DNA of 64,000 nt. Origin: Hypericibacter adhaerens. GTDB lineage: Bacteria > Pseudomonadota > Alphaproteobacteria > Dongiales > Dongiaceae. The stretch covers positions 744,001 through 808,000 of the forward strand of contig NZ_CP042582.1 in assembly GCF_008728835.1 (NCBI RefSeq), written 5' to 3'. Below the pieces are notes generated by a model. It saw nothing but the letters and a program-made list of their open reading frames with translations, was not told where the DNA came from and ran no database searches. Positions 7,911-16,215 of this stretch are shown piece after piece (position 1 is the first letter of the stretch; each line of letters opens with the position of its first letter). The translations under genes and the position numbers were made by a program.

Positions 7911-9362
7911 ATGGATGGGAAGGCCTTGGCGTCGCCGGCGGCGCCTTACAATGACGACGTGATTCGCGCCTTCACCATCGCCACCATGTTCTGGGGCGTG
8001 GTCGCCTTCCTGGTCGGCGTGGTCATCGCGCTGCAGCTCGCCTTTCCGGTCTTCAATCTGGGCCTGGAATGGACCAGCTTCGGCCGGCTCCGCCCGGTCC
8101 ATACCTCGGCCGCGATCTTCGCCTTCGGCGGCAACGCGCTGTTCGCGACCTCGCTCTATGTGGTGCAGCGCACCTGCCGGGCGAGCCTGTTCGGCGGGCC
8201 GGCGGTCGCGAGCTTCCTGTTCTGGGGCTACCAGCTCTTCATCGTCCTGGCGGCGTCGGGCTATGTGCTCGGCATCACCGAGGGCCGCGAATATGCCGAG
8301 CCCGAATGGTACACCGATCTCTGGCTGACGCTGGTCTGGGTGGTCTATCTCGTCGTCTTCGCCGGCACGATCCTGAAGCGGCGCGAGCCGCATATCTATG
8401 TCGCGAACTGGTTCTACCTGGCCTTCATCGTCACCATCGCGATCCTGCATATCGTCAACAACCTGTCGCTGCCGGTCTCGTTCTTCGGCACCAAGAGCTA
8501 CTCGCTCTTCTCGGGCGTGCAGGACGCGCTGACGCAGTGGTGGTACGGCCATAACGCGGTGGGCTTCTTCCTGACCGCGGGCTTCCTCGGGATCATGTAC
8601 TACTTCGTCCCGAAGCAGGCCGACCGGCCGGTCTATTCCTACCGGCTCTCGATCGTGCATTTCTGGTCGCTGATCTTCCTCTATATCTGGGCGGGTCCGC
8701 ACCACCTGCACTACACCGCGCTGCCCGACTGGGCGCAGACGCTGGGCATGACCTTCTCGATCATGCTGTGGATGCCCTCCTGGGGCGGCATGATCAACGG
8801 CCTCATGACGCTCTCGGGCGCCTGGGACAAGCTCCGGACCGATCCGGTCCTGCGCTTCCTCGTCACCTCCGTCGCCTTCTACGGCATGAGCACCTTCGAG
8901 GGGCCGCTGATGTCGATCCGCCAGGTCAACGCGCTCAGCCACTACACCGACTGGACCATCGGCCATGTCCATTCGGGCGCGCTCGGCTGGGTCGCCTTCG
9001 TCTCCTTCGGCGCGGTCTATTTCCTGGTGCCGCGGCTCTGGCACCGCGAGGGGCTCTATTCGCTGAAGCTGGTCAGCTACCACTTCTGGATCGCGACCAT
9101 CGGCATCCTGCTCTACATCACCGCCATGTGGGTGTCGGGCATCATGCAGGGCCTGATGTGGCGCTCCTATGACGAGCTGGGCTTCCTGCAGTACTCGTTC
9201 ATCGAGACCGTCGCCGCGATGCATCCCTTCTACATCATCCGCATGCTGGGCGGCGCCCTGTTCCTGCTGGGCGCGCTCATCATGGTCTACAACCTGCGCA
9301 TGACCGTGAAATACGGTCCGGCCGCCACGGGCCAGCCGGCCCTGGCCCCGGCGCGGGCGTGA
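7911..9362 (+). CDS. ccoN: Cytochrome cbb3 oxidase subunit I
   Basis: The 483-residue, about 12-helix catalytic subunit of the C-type heme-copper oxidase reduces O2 to water at high affinity in the inner membrane. Expected metal ligands are present: His64 (RPVHTSA), His214 (YGHNAVGFF), the His264-His265 pair (PHHLHY) and His352/His354 (IGHVHSG), for the low-spin heme b, heme b3 and CuB. Length is normal for CcoN. It is the first gene of ccoNOQP, under the FNR box. Confidence 0.97.
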   Translation: MDGKALASPAAPYNDDVIRAFTIATMFWGVVAFLVGVVIALQLAFPVFNLGLEWTSFGRLRPVHTSAAIFAFGGNALFATSLYVVQRTCRASLFGGPAVASFLFWGYQLFIVLAASGYVLGITEGREYAEPEWYTDLWLTLVWVVYLVVFAGTILKRREPHIYVANWFYLAFIVTIAILHIVNNLSLPVSFFGTKSYSLFSGVQDALTQWWYGHNAVGFFLTAGFLGIMYYFVPKQADRPVYSYRLSIVHFWSLIFLYIWAGPHHLHYTALPDWAQTLGMTFSIMLWMPSWGGMINGLMTLSGAWDKLRTDPVLRFLVTSVAFYGMSTFEGPLMSIRQVNALSHYTDWTIGHVHSGALGWVAFVSFGAVYFLVPRLWHREGLYSLKLVSYHFWIATIGILLYITAMWVSGIMQGLMWRSYDELGFLQYSFIETVAAMHPFYIIRMLGGALFLLGALIMVYNLRMTVKYGPAATGQPALAPARA

Positions 9363-9376
9363 GGAGGACAGGACCC

Positions 9377-10099
9377 ATGATCTCCCACGCCAAGATCGAG
9401 ACCAACTTCTTCCTGATGCTGGTGCTGGTGCTGATCACGGTGTCGATCGGCGGCATCGTCGAGATCGCGCCGCTCTTCACCATCGAGACCACGATCGAGA
9501 AGGTCCAGGGTGTCAGGCCCTACTCGCCGCTCGAGCTCGCGGGGCGCAACATCTATATCCGCGAGGGCTGCTATCTCTGCCACAGCCAGATGATCCGGCC
9601 GTTCCGCGACGAGGCCGAGCGCTACGGCCATTACAGCATCGCGGCCGAGAGCATGTACGACCATCCCTTCCAGTGGGGCTCGAAGCGCACCGGCCCGGAT
9701 CTGGCGCGGGTCGGCGGCAAATATTCCGACGACTGGCACCGCGCGCATCTGATGGACCCGCGCAGCGTGGTGCCGGAATCGATCATGCCCTCCTACGCCT
9801 TCCTCGAGGAGCGCGAGCTCGATCCGAACTCGATCGCGGCGCATCTGCAGACGCTGCGCGAGTTGGGCGTCCCCTACACCGACGAGGACATCCAGGACGC
9901 GGCGGCGGACATGGCGGCCCAGGCCAATCCCGACGCCGACACCTCCGCCCTGCTGGCCCGCTATCCCAAGGCGGCGACGGGCGCCTTCGACGGCGACCCG
10001 ACGCGGCTGACCGAGATGGATGCGCTGATCGCCTATCTCCAGGTGCTGGGCCGCATGGTCGATTTCGCCGACTACCGCACCGAAGACCTGACGCAGTGA
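9377..10099 (+). CDS. ccoO: Cytochrome cbb3 oxidase subunit II (monoheme cytochrome c)
   Basis: The 240-residue subunit has an N-terminal membrane anchor (about residues 10-30) and one c-type heme site C65-Y-L-C68-H69 followed by SQMIRPF, the CcoO hallmark. The heme relays electrons from CcoP to CcoN. The start at MISHAKIE was chosen for its GAGGAGG ribosome-binding site, which overlaps the end of ccoN; 14 nt separate the two genes. Confidence 0.97.
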   Translation: MISHAKIETNFFLMLVLVLITVSIGGIVEIAPLFTIETTIEKVQGVRPYSPLELAGRNIYIREGCYLCHSQMIRPFRDEAERYGHYSIAAESMYDHPFQWGSKRTGPDLARVGGKYSDDWHRAHLMDPRSVVPESIMPSYAFLEERELDPNSIAAHLQTLRELGVPYTDEDIQDAAADMAAQANPDADTSALLARYPKAATGAFDGDPTRLTEMDALIAYLQVLGRMVDFADYRTEDLTQ

Positions 10100-10109
10100 G
10101 GGCCCCGCG

Positions 10110-10298
10110 ATGAGCTGGCAGGAAATCCACGAGTTCTTCGCGCCGATCCGGGTCGTCTGGTTCGCGCTGATCTTCATCGGCATCGTCGTCTGGGCCTATT
10201 GGCCCCGGAATCGGTCGAAGTTCGACAAGATCGCACGCATCCCGCTCGAGGACGATCTGCCGGACGACCAGCGCTCGACGCCGGTCAGGGGGAGCTGA
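10110..10298 (+). CDS. ccoQ: Cytochrome cbb3 oxidase subunit CcoQ
   Basis: The 62-residue protein has one membrane helix (about residues 15-31, VVWFALIFIGIVVWAYW) followed by a basic-then-acidic tail. This is the usual form of CcoQ, a small non-redox subunit that stabilises the CcoNO-CcoP complex. It sits between ccoO and ccoP with 10 nt and 3 nt gaps. Confidence 0.9.
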   Translation: MSWQEIHEFFAPIRVVWFALIFIGIVVWAYWPRNRSKFDKIARIPLEDDLPDDQRSTPVRGS

Positions 10299-10301
10299 GC
10301 C

Positions 10302-11177
10302 ATGGCCGTCAAGGAAGTCGACAGCATCACCGGCCAGGAGACCACCGGCCACGAGTGGGACGGCATCAAGGAGCTGAACCGCCCGCTGCCGATGTGGTGG
10401 CTCTATACCTTCTACGCCACGATCGTCATCTCGGTGATCCTCTGGGTGCTCTATCCGGCCATTCCCTGGATCAACGGCCACACCAACGGCATCCTGGGCT
10501 ACAACCAGCGCGCCTCGCTGGACAAGGTCATGGAAGAGGCGAACGCCGCCCAGGCGCAGTACATCACGCGCATCTCGCAGGCGCCCTCGCTCGCCGCCAT
10601 CCAGGCCGATCCCGATCTTCTCAATTTCGCCCAGGCCGGCGGGCGCGCCGTCTTCAACGAGAACTGCGCGGCCTGCCACGGGCTGGGCGGCTCCGGCCGG
10701 CCCGGCGGATTCCCGACCTTGGCCGACGACGACTGGCTCTGGGGCGGCAAGCTCGATGACATCGCGCAGACGGTGCATCACGGCATCCGCAACGCCGATC
10801 CCGATTCGCGCCAGTCGGTGATGCCGAATTTCGGCACCGACCAGATCCTGACCGCAGAGCAGATCGGCGACGTGGCGGAGTACGTGCTGTCGCTCTCGAG
10901 CCGCTCGACCGACGCGGCGGCGGCCGATCGCGGCAAGACGGTCTTCGCGGACAATTGCGCCTCCTGTCACGGCGACGACGGCCAGGGCAAGGCGGAGTTC
11001 GGCGCGCCCAACCTCGCCGATGCGATCTGGCTCCATGGCGACGGCAGCAAGCTCGCCATCGTCGCGCAGGTGACGAAGCCGAGAATGGGCGTGATGCCGG
11101 CCTGGGACGGACGGCTGAGCGAGGCCAATCAGCGCATGGTCACGATCTATGTGCACAGCCTCGGCGGCGGGCAGTAG
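10302..11177 (+). CDS. ccoP: Cytochrome cbb3 oxidase subunit III (diheme cytochrome c)
   Basis: The 291-residue protein has one membrane helix (residues about 30-50), the CcoP-typical start with TTGHEWDGIKELN, and two c-type heme motifs: C122-A-A-C125-H126 and C219-A-S-C222-H223. It accepts electrons from soluble or membrane cytochrome c and passes them to CcoO. Last gene of the structural operon; 71 nt separate it from ccoG. Confidence 0.97.
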   Translation: MAVKEVDSITGQETTGHEWDGIKELNRPLPMWWLYTFYATIVISVILWVLYPAIPWINGHTNGILGYNQRASLDKVMEEANAAQAQYITRISQAPSLAAIQADPDLLNFAQAGGRAVFNENCAACHGLGGSGRPGGFPTLADDDWLWGGKLDDIAQTVHHGIRNADPDSRQSVMPNFGTDQILTAEQIGDVAEYVLSLSSRSTDAAAADRGKTVFADNCASCHGDDGQGKAEFGAPNLADAIWLHGDGSKLAIVAQVTKPRMGVMPAWDGRLSEANQRMVTIYVHSLGGGQ

Positions 11178-11248
11178 GCTTGAGGCTCAACTCCTAGCAA
11201 GACGAGCGCCTTTCGAGGGGGACGGGCGGTCGTCGTTCGGGCGGGACG

Positions 11249-12787
11249 ATGACGGATACGGTCCTTCGAGATTCCGGAAACGGCAAGCGGGTCACCCCTT
11301 CGCGCGAGCGGCAGGCGGGACCGGCAGCGGGAGGCCCTGAGGGGCCCGACAATGACGAGCGGGTCGCCTCGCGGCGCGAGCAGCGGGCGGAACCTCTCTA
11401 TATCGGCCGCATCAAGGTCTATCCGCGCAAGGTGCGCGGCACCATGCGCCGTCTCAAGACGGCGATGCTGCTGCTGCTGCTCGCGGTCTACTATGCGGCG
11501 CCCTGGCTGCGCTGGGACCGAGGGCCGGGCGCGCCCGACCAGGCGCTGCTGATCGACCTGCCGGGGCGGCGCGGTTATTTCCTCTGGGTCGAGATCTGGC
11601 CGCAGGAGGTCTATTACCTCACCGGCATCCTGGTGCTGGCGGCGCTGGGGCTCTTCCTCGCCACCAGCCTGTTCGGCCGCGTCTGGTGCGGCTTCACCTG
11701 CCCGCAGACGGTCTGGACCGATCTCTTCATGTGGGTGGAGCGGGCGATCGAGGGCGACCGCAACGCGCGCATGCGCCTCGACAAGCAGCCGCTCAGCGTC
11801 GACAAGGCCGCGAGGAAGATCGCCAAGCACGGCGCCTGGCTGGTCATCGCACTCCTGACCGGCGGCGCCTGGGCGATGTATTTCACCGACGCCCCGACCC
11901 TGGTGCGCGAGTTCTTCACCGGCCAGGCCTCGCTCACGGTCTATTTCTTCGTGGGTCTCTTCACCTTCACGACCTATCTCCTCGCCGGCTGGGCGCGCGA
12001 GCAGGTCTGCACCTATATGTGCCCCTGGCCGCGCATCCAGGGCGCGATGCTCGACGAGGACAGCCTCAACGTCACCTACCGCACCTGGCGCGGCGAGCCC
12101 AGGGGCAAGCACAAGGCCGGCACGAGCTGGGAGGGGCATGGCGACTGCGTCGACTGCTTCTCCTGCGTGGCCGTCTGCCCCACCGGCATCGATATCCGCG
12201 ACGGCGCGCAGCTCGAATGCATCGGCTGCGGGCTCTGCATCGATGCCTGCAACGAGGTGATGACGAAGGTCGGGCGCCCGCAGGGCCTGATCGCCTTCGA
12301 CAGCGCCCGCAATCTGGCGCTGCAGAGCGCGGGCCAGCCGCGGGTGCCTTGGAAGCCCATCCGCCTGCGCACCATCGTCTATGTGGCGCTCTTGCTGCTG
12401 GTCGCGGCCGGGGTCGTGGCTGCGCTGGGCACGCGCTCGACCCTCGACATCAACGTGCTGCCCGAGCGCACGCCGCTCTTCGTGCTGCTCAAGGACGGCA
12501 GCATCCAGAACGCCTACACCCTCAAGATCCTGAACAAGCAGCGCCTCGCGCGCGAGTTCACCCTCACCGTGGCCTCGCCGGCGAATGCGCGGATCGAGAT
12601 CGTGGGCGCCGAGCCCGACGGGACGCTCGCCGCCAAGCCCGATCATGTCGCGACCTATCGCGTGCTGGTGAGCCTGCCGCGCGCCGAGGTCAAGGACGAG
12701 CGCCAGGATCTGACCTTCGTGCTGACCGACAAGGCGGGCGACGACAGCGCCCGCCACCGGACCGTCTTCAGGGGACCCCACTCATGA
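11249..12787 (+). CDS. ccoG: Cytochrome cbb3 oxidase accessory protein CcoG (FixG), polyferredoxin
   Basis: The 512-residue membrane protein has about five helices, the motifs WCGFTCPQTVW and CTYMCPW, and a two-cluster ferredoxin region (CVDCFSCVAVCP and CIGCGLCIDAC), with an Ig-like C-terminal domain. CcoG has been shown to reduce Cu(II) to Cu(I) during CuB assembly. An N-terminal stretch of about 50 residues before YIGRIKVYPRKV is longer than in many homologues, and a later start is possible. Its stop codon overlaps the ATG of ccoH (ATGA). Confidence 0.95.
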   Translation: MTDTVLRDSGNGKRVTPSRERQAGPAAGGPEGPDNDERVASRREQRAEPLYIGRIKVYPRKVRGTMRRLKTAMLLLLLAVYYAAPWLRWDRGPGAPDQALLIDLPGRRGYFLWVEIWPQEVYYLTGILVLAALGLFLATSLFGRVWCGFTCPQTVWTDLFMWVERAIEGDRNARMRLDKQPLSVDKAARKIAKHGAWLVIALLTGGAWAMYFTDAPTLVREFFTGQASLTVYFFVGLFTFTTYLLAGWAREQVCTYMCPWPRIQGAMLDEDSLNVTYRTWRGEPRGKHKAGTSWEGHGDCVDCFSCVAVCPTGIDIRDGAQLECIGCGLCIDACNEVMTKVGRPQGLIAFDSARNLALQSAGQPRVPWKPIRLRTIVYVALLLLVAAGVVAALGTRSTLDINVLPERTPLFVLLKDGSIQNAYTLKILNKQRLAREFTLTVASPANARIEIVGAEPDGTLAAKPDHVATYRVLVSLPRAEVKDERQDLTFVLTDKAGDDSARHRTVFRGPHS

Positions 12788-13305
12788 GCGCCGTGATGGA
12801 CAGGATGCGGAACGAGAGCGGCGGCGAGCCGCGGCGCAGCCGCTGGATCCCCTGGGCCTTCGTCGCGTTCTTCGTGGCGCTGGTCGTCATCCAGGGCGTG
12901 ATGGCCTGGATCGCGGTCGAGAGCTTCGGCGGGCTCACCGCCGAGGACGCCTATCAGCGCGGCATCACCTATAACCGCACCCTTGCCGCCAAGGACGCCG
13001 AGACGGCGCTGGGCTGGCAGGTGGCGGTCGGCTGGACCGCCGACAAATCGGCGCCGGGCAAGGGACGGCTCGAGTTGCGCGTCATGGACGGGCTGGGCCA
13101 GCCCCTGCAGGGCGCGCAGGTCGCTGCCCGGCTGCGCCGCCCGGTCGGCCCGGAGAACACCCTCCAGGCGACCCTCGTTGCCGGCGATCCCGGCGTTTAC
13201 AGCGCCGATCTGACCTTGCCGCTCAAGGGGCAGTGGGATGTCGATCTCGATATCGCCACGGCGCATTCGACCGATCACCTGACCGACCGGATCTTCGCGC
13301 CGTGA
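12784..13305 (+). CDS. ccoH: cbb3 oxidase assembly protein CcoH (FixH)
   Basis: The 173-residue protein has one N-terminal membrane helix (about residues 20-45) and a periplasmic beta-rich domain of the FixH family (AEDAYQRGITYNRTLA, then LELRVMDGLGQPL). CcoH is needed for late assembly of the cbb3 complex. It overlaps ccoG by 4 nt (ATGA) and ccoI by 4 nt (GTGA), so the three genes are tightly coupled. Confidence 0.93.
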   Translation: MSAVMDRMRNESGGEPRRSRWIPWAFVAFFVALVVIQGVMAWIAVESFGGLTAEDAYQRGITYNRTLAAKDAETALGWQVAVGWTADKSAPGKGRLELRVMDGLGQPLQGAQVAARLRRPVGPENTLQATLVAGDPGVYSADLTLPLKGQWDVDLDIATAHSTDHLTDRIFAP

Positions 13306-15551
13306 GCAGCGTCACGACGGGCCAGGTCGTCCGGCTGGCGGCCCCGGCGGCGGATCTGGCGACGGACGCGGTCCCGGTCGACTATTCCGCCTATGCCCGT
13401 CCCGACGGCGCGGATGGCCATGTGCTGCATCTGATGGCCGAGGGCGTTCATTGCGGCGCCTGCGTGCAGCGGATCGAGACGACGCTGAAGCGCCAGCCCG
13501 ACGTGCGCCAGGCGCGGCTCAACCTGACGACGCGCCGCCTGGTGCTGGGCTGGGAGGGGCCGGTGGCGCGCGCCAACCCGCTGGTCGCGGCCGCGTCCGA
13601 GCTCGGCTATCGCTTCATGCCCTACGATCCGGCCGAGCTCGGCGACGCCGATGCCAAGGCCGAGCGCGAGCTCCTGCGCGCCATGGCGGTGGCGGGCTTC
13701 GCCGCCGGCAACATCATGCTGTTCTCGGTCTCGATCTGGGCGGGCCATGTCGAGGCGATGGGCGATGCGACGCGCACGCTGTTCCACTGGTTCTCGGCGC
13801 TGATCGCGCTGCCCACCATCGCCTATGCGATCCGGCCCTTCGCCCGATCGGCCTGGGAGGCGCTGAGCCACCGGCGCACCAACATGGACGTGCCGATCAC
13901 GGTCGGCGTGCTGCTCACCGCCGGCATCAGCCTGTTCTCGACCATCACCCATGGCCAGCATGCCTATTTCGATTCCGCGGTCTCGCTGCTGTTCTTCCTG
14001 CTGCTCGGCCGCTATCTCGACCGGCGCGCCCGCGGCCAGGCGCGCTCGGCGGCACAGCGCCTGCTGGCCTTGGGCGCGCAGGCGGTGACGGTCATCACGG
14101 CCTCGGGCGACCGGCGGCTTCTGCCGGTGCGCGAGGTGGTGCCGGGCATGATGCTGCTGGTGGCGGCGGGCGAGCGGATCGCGGTCGATGGCCGGGTGCG
14201 CGAGGGCCAGTCGGAGCTCGACATGTCGCTCGTGACCGGCGAGACCCTGCCGGCCAAGGCGGGCCCTGGCGAGAAGGTCTTCGCCGGCACCGTCAATCTG
14301 GCGGCTCCCTTGCGGGTCGAGGTGGCGGAGGTGGGCGAGGACACGCTGCTCGCCGGCATCGTCCGGCTGCTCGAGGCCGCCGAGCAGCGCCGCGCGCGCT
14401 ATGTGTCGCTGGCCGAGCGCATCGCGCGGGCCTATACGCCGGTGGTGCATCTGGCGGCGCTGCTGACCTTCCTCGGCTGGGTGTTCCTGATGCACCTCGG
14501 CTGGCAGCCGGCGCTCCTCATCGCCGCCTCGGTGCTGATCATCACCTGCCCCTGCGCACTGGGCCTGGCCGTGCCCGCCGTACAGGTCGTGGCGAGCGGA
14601 AGGCTGATGCGGCGCGGCATCCTGCTCAAATCGGCGACGGCACTGGAGCGGCTCGCCGAGGTCGACACCGTCGTCTTCGACAAGACCGGCACCTTGACCC
14701 TGGGGCGGCCGGAGCTGGTCGATGCGGCCGCGATCGATCCCGCGAGCCTGCGGCTGGCGACTTCGCTGGCCGCCAACAGCCGCCACCCGCTGGCGCGTGC
14801 GCTCTGCCGCGCGGCACCGGACGTGGTCGCGGCGAGCGGCGTCGAGGAGCGGCCGGGATTGGGCCTCAGGCTTGCCGGCAAAAGCGGCGAGATCAGGCTC
14901 GGCAGCCGGCGCTGGTGCGATGTCGCGGACAGCACGTCCGGCGAGGGCCCCGAGATCTGGCTCAAGGAACCCGGGCGGCCGCCCCTGCGTTTCGCCTTCA
15001 CCGACCGGCTGCGCCCCGATGCGGTCGAGACCCTGGCGGCGCTTCGTGGCCGGGGCTTGGCGATCGAGCTCCTTTCGGGCGACCGCGAAGTCACGGTGCG
15101 GCAAGTGGCGGAAACCCTGGGCATCGCGCGCTGGCGCGCGGCCATGAGCCCGGCGGAGAAGACCCAGCGGCTGGAAGAGCTGGCGCGCGAGGGTCGCCGG
15201 GTGCTGATGGTGGGCGACGGCCTCAACGATGCGCCGGCGCTGGCGGCCGCTCTCGTGTCGCTCTCGCCCTCCACCGCGGCCGACATCACCCAGACCTCGG
15301 CCGACGCCGTGTTCCAGGGCGCCAGGCTGGGGGCGGTGACGGAGCTTCTGCAGGTGGCCCGCCGCTGCCGGGCCTTGGTGCGGCAGAATTTCCTGCTGGC
15401 GCTGGGCTATAATCTGCTGGCCGTGCCGCTGGCGATCGCGGGCTTCGTGACCCCGCTGGTGGCGGCGATCGCGATGTCCTCGTCCTCGCTGATCGTGACC
15501 GGCAATGCGCTCAGGCTCGGCATCGGAACCCGGCGGCCCGCGCGCCGTTGA
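13302..15551 (+). CDS. ccoI: Copper-exporting P-type ATPase CcoI (FixI) for cbb3 assembly
   Basis: The 749-residue P1B-type ATPase has an N-terminal heavy-metal domain with HCGAC (Cys51, Cys54), the transmembrane metal site TCPCALG (CPC at 416-418), phosphorylation motif DKTGT (Asp460) and hinge motif GDGLNDAPAL. It supplies copper to the CuB centre rather than conferring bulk copper resistance, as known for FixI/CcoI. The GTG start was chosen because it overlaps the ccoH stop; an ATG further upstream would lie inside ccoH. Confidence 0.95.
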   Translation: MSSVTTGQVVRLAAPAADLATDAVPVDYSAYARPDGADGHVLHLMAEGVHCGACVQRIETTLKRQPDVRQARLNLTTRRLVLGWEGPVARANPLVAAASELGYRFMPYDPAELGDADAKAERELLRAMAVAGFAAGNIMLFSVSIWAGHVEAMGDATRTLFHWFSALIALPTIAYAIRPFARSAWEALSHRRTNMDVPITVGVLLTAGISLFSTITHGQHAYFDSAVSLLFFLLLGRYLDRRARGQARSAAQRLLALGAQAVTVITASGDRRLLPVREVVPGMMLLVAAGERIAVDGRVREGQSELDMSLVTGETLPAKAGPGEKVFAGTVNLAAPLRVEVAEVGEDTLLAGIVRLLEAAEQRRARYVSLAERIARAYTPVVHLAALLTFLGWVFLMHLGWQPALLIAASVLIITCPCALGLAVPAVQVVASGRLMRRGILLKSATALERLAEVDTVVFDKTGTLTLGRPELVDAAAIDPASLRLATSLAANSRHPLARALCRAAPDVVAASGVEERPGLGLRLAGKSGEIRLGSRRWCDVADSTSGEGPEIWLKEPGRPPLRFAFTDRLRPDAVETLAALRGRGLAIELLSGDREVTVRQVAETLGIARWRAAMSPAEKTQRLEELAREGRRVLMVGDGLNDAPALAAALVSLSPSTAADITQTSADAVFQGARLGAVTELLQVARRCRALVRQNFLLALGYNLLAVPLAIAGFVTPLVAAIAMSSSSLIVTGNALRLGIGTRRPARR

Positions 15552-15587
15552 AGGATCGCCACGGGACCACAACGCGGGAGATCGGCG

Positions 15588-15791
15588 ATGGAAGCTCTCA
15601 TCTATCTGATCCCGGTCGCCTTGTTCCTGGGACTGGTCGGGCTGGCCGCCTTCCTCTGGGCGCTCAAGACCGGACAGTTCGACGATCTCGACGGTGCCGC
15701 TGAACGGATCCTGTTCGACGATGACGAGGATGCCGGCCCGTCCCCAAAGAAGCCCGGCGGCGCGCGGATCGAGCCGTCGAAGCACGGCTGA
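15588..15791 (+). CDS. ccoS: cbb3 oxidase maturation protein CcoS
   Basis: The 67-residue protein has one membrane helix (residues about 5-27), then WALKTGQFDDLDGAAERIL, the conserved CcoS signature, followed by an acidic stretch DDDED. CcoS is required for cofactor insertion into CcoN. It lies 36 nt after ccoI with a GGGAGATCGG ribosome-binding site and closes the assembly operon. Confidence 0.95.
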   Translation: MEALIYLIPVALFLGLVGLAAFLWALKTGQFDDLDGAAERILFDDDEDAGPSPKKPGGARIEPSKHG

Positions 15792-15804
15792 CGCGCCGCG
15801 AGTG

Positions 15805-15955
15805 AATCCCCTCCCCCCTTGAGGGGGAGGTTAGGGTGGGGGGTGATCGTAGAACGCGACTGAAGGCGGAGCTTTCATCGCAGCAAGACGGGCTTGCAAC
15901 GAGTCCGCGGCTACCCCCTACCCCAGCCTCCCCCTCAAGGGGGAGGTGAAGAAAG
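15805..15955. repeat. Paired palindromic repeat element, copy with full-length arms
   Basis: The 424-nt gap between ccoS and the next gene holds one inverted pair: the left unit carries CCTCCCCCTTGAGGGGGAGG then TTAGGGTGGGG, GTGATC and AACGCG; the right unit (15918-15950) is its reverse complement with CTACCCC-AGCCTCCCCC-TCAAGGGGGAGG. An almost identical element lies at 58061-58210, and a half-copy at 59440-59483. The rest of the gap (15956-16215) shows no gene or clear signal apart from the ribosome-binding site GAAGAGAGAAG for the downstream gene. Confidence 0.85.
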
Positions 15956-16215
15956 CCTCAGATGCGATTTGCCCCTTCCTCGTGACACCGTCCGATCTCC
16001 CGGGCTAGTCTCCGCCCGCGTCCGCATGGGTGGCGGCCGCTTCCCAGCCTTTATCGGGCGAGCTTGCGTTTCCTGACGGGTCCCTCCCCACGTCGGTTCG
16101 TCGGCAATGGCCGTCGCGGGCGGATCCTTGACGCCGGTTCGGCCATGGCATGAGGAGGCGGCGCCCGCCAATCCCCGGGGTTTGCGGGCGCAGGTCCCCT
16201 CGAAGAGAGAAGCCG

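Noticed and set aside
11187-11197. TTGAGGCTCAA palindrome between ccoP and ccoG as a second FNR site
   Set aside because: The half sites lack the TTGAT/ATCAA sequence and the 4-nt spacer; it does not fit the FNR consensus.
13275-15785. Very long open frame on the strand opposite ccoI, and similar long antisense frames elsewhere (for example opposite ileS and the hybrid kinases)
   Set aside because: They result from G/C-rich codon bias of the real genes; they are Arg/Gly/His-rich, lack recognisable domains and good ribosome-binding sites.
15805-15955. CRISPR-like array from repeated G/C units
   Set aside because: Units are palindromes in opposite orientation, only two per locus, with unequal spacers and no cas genes.
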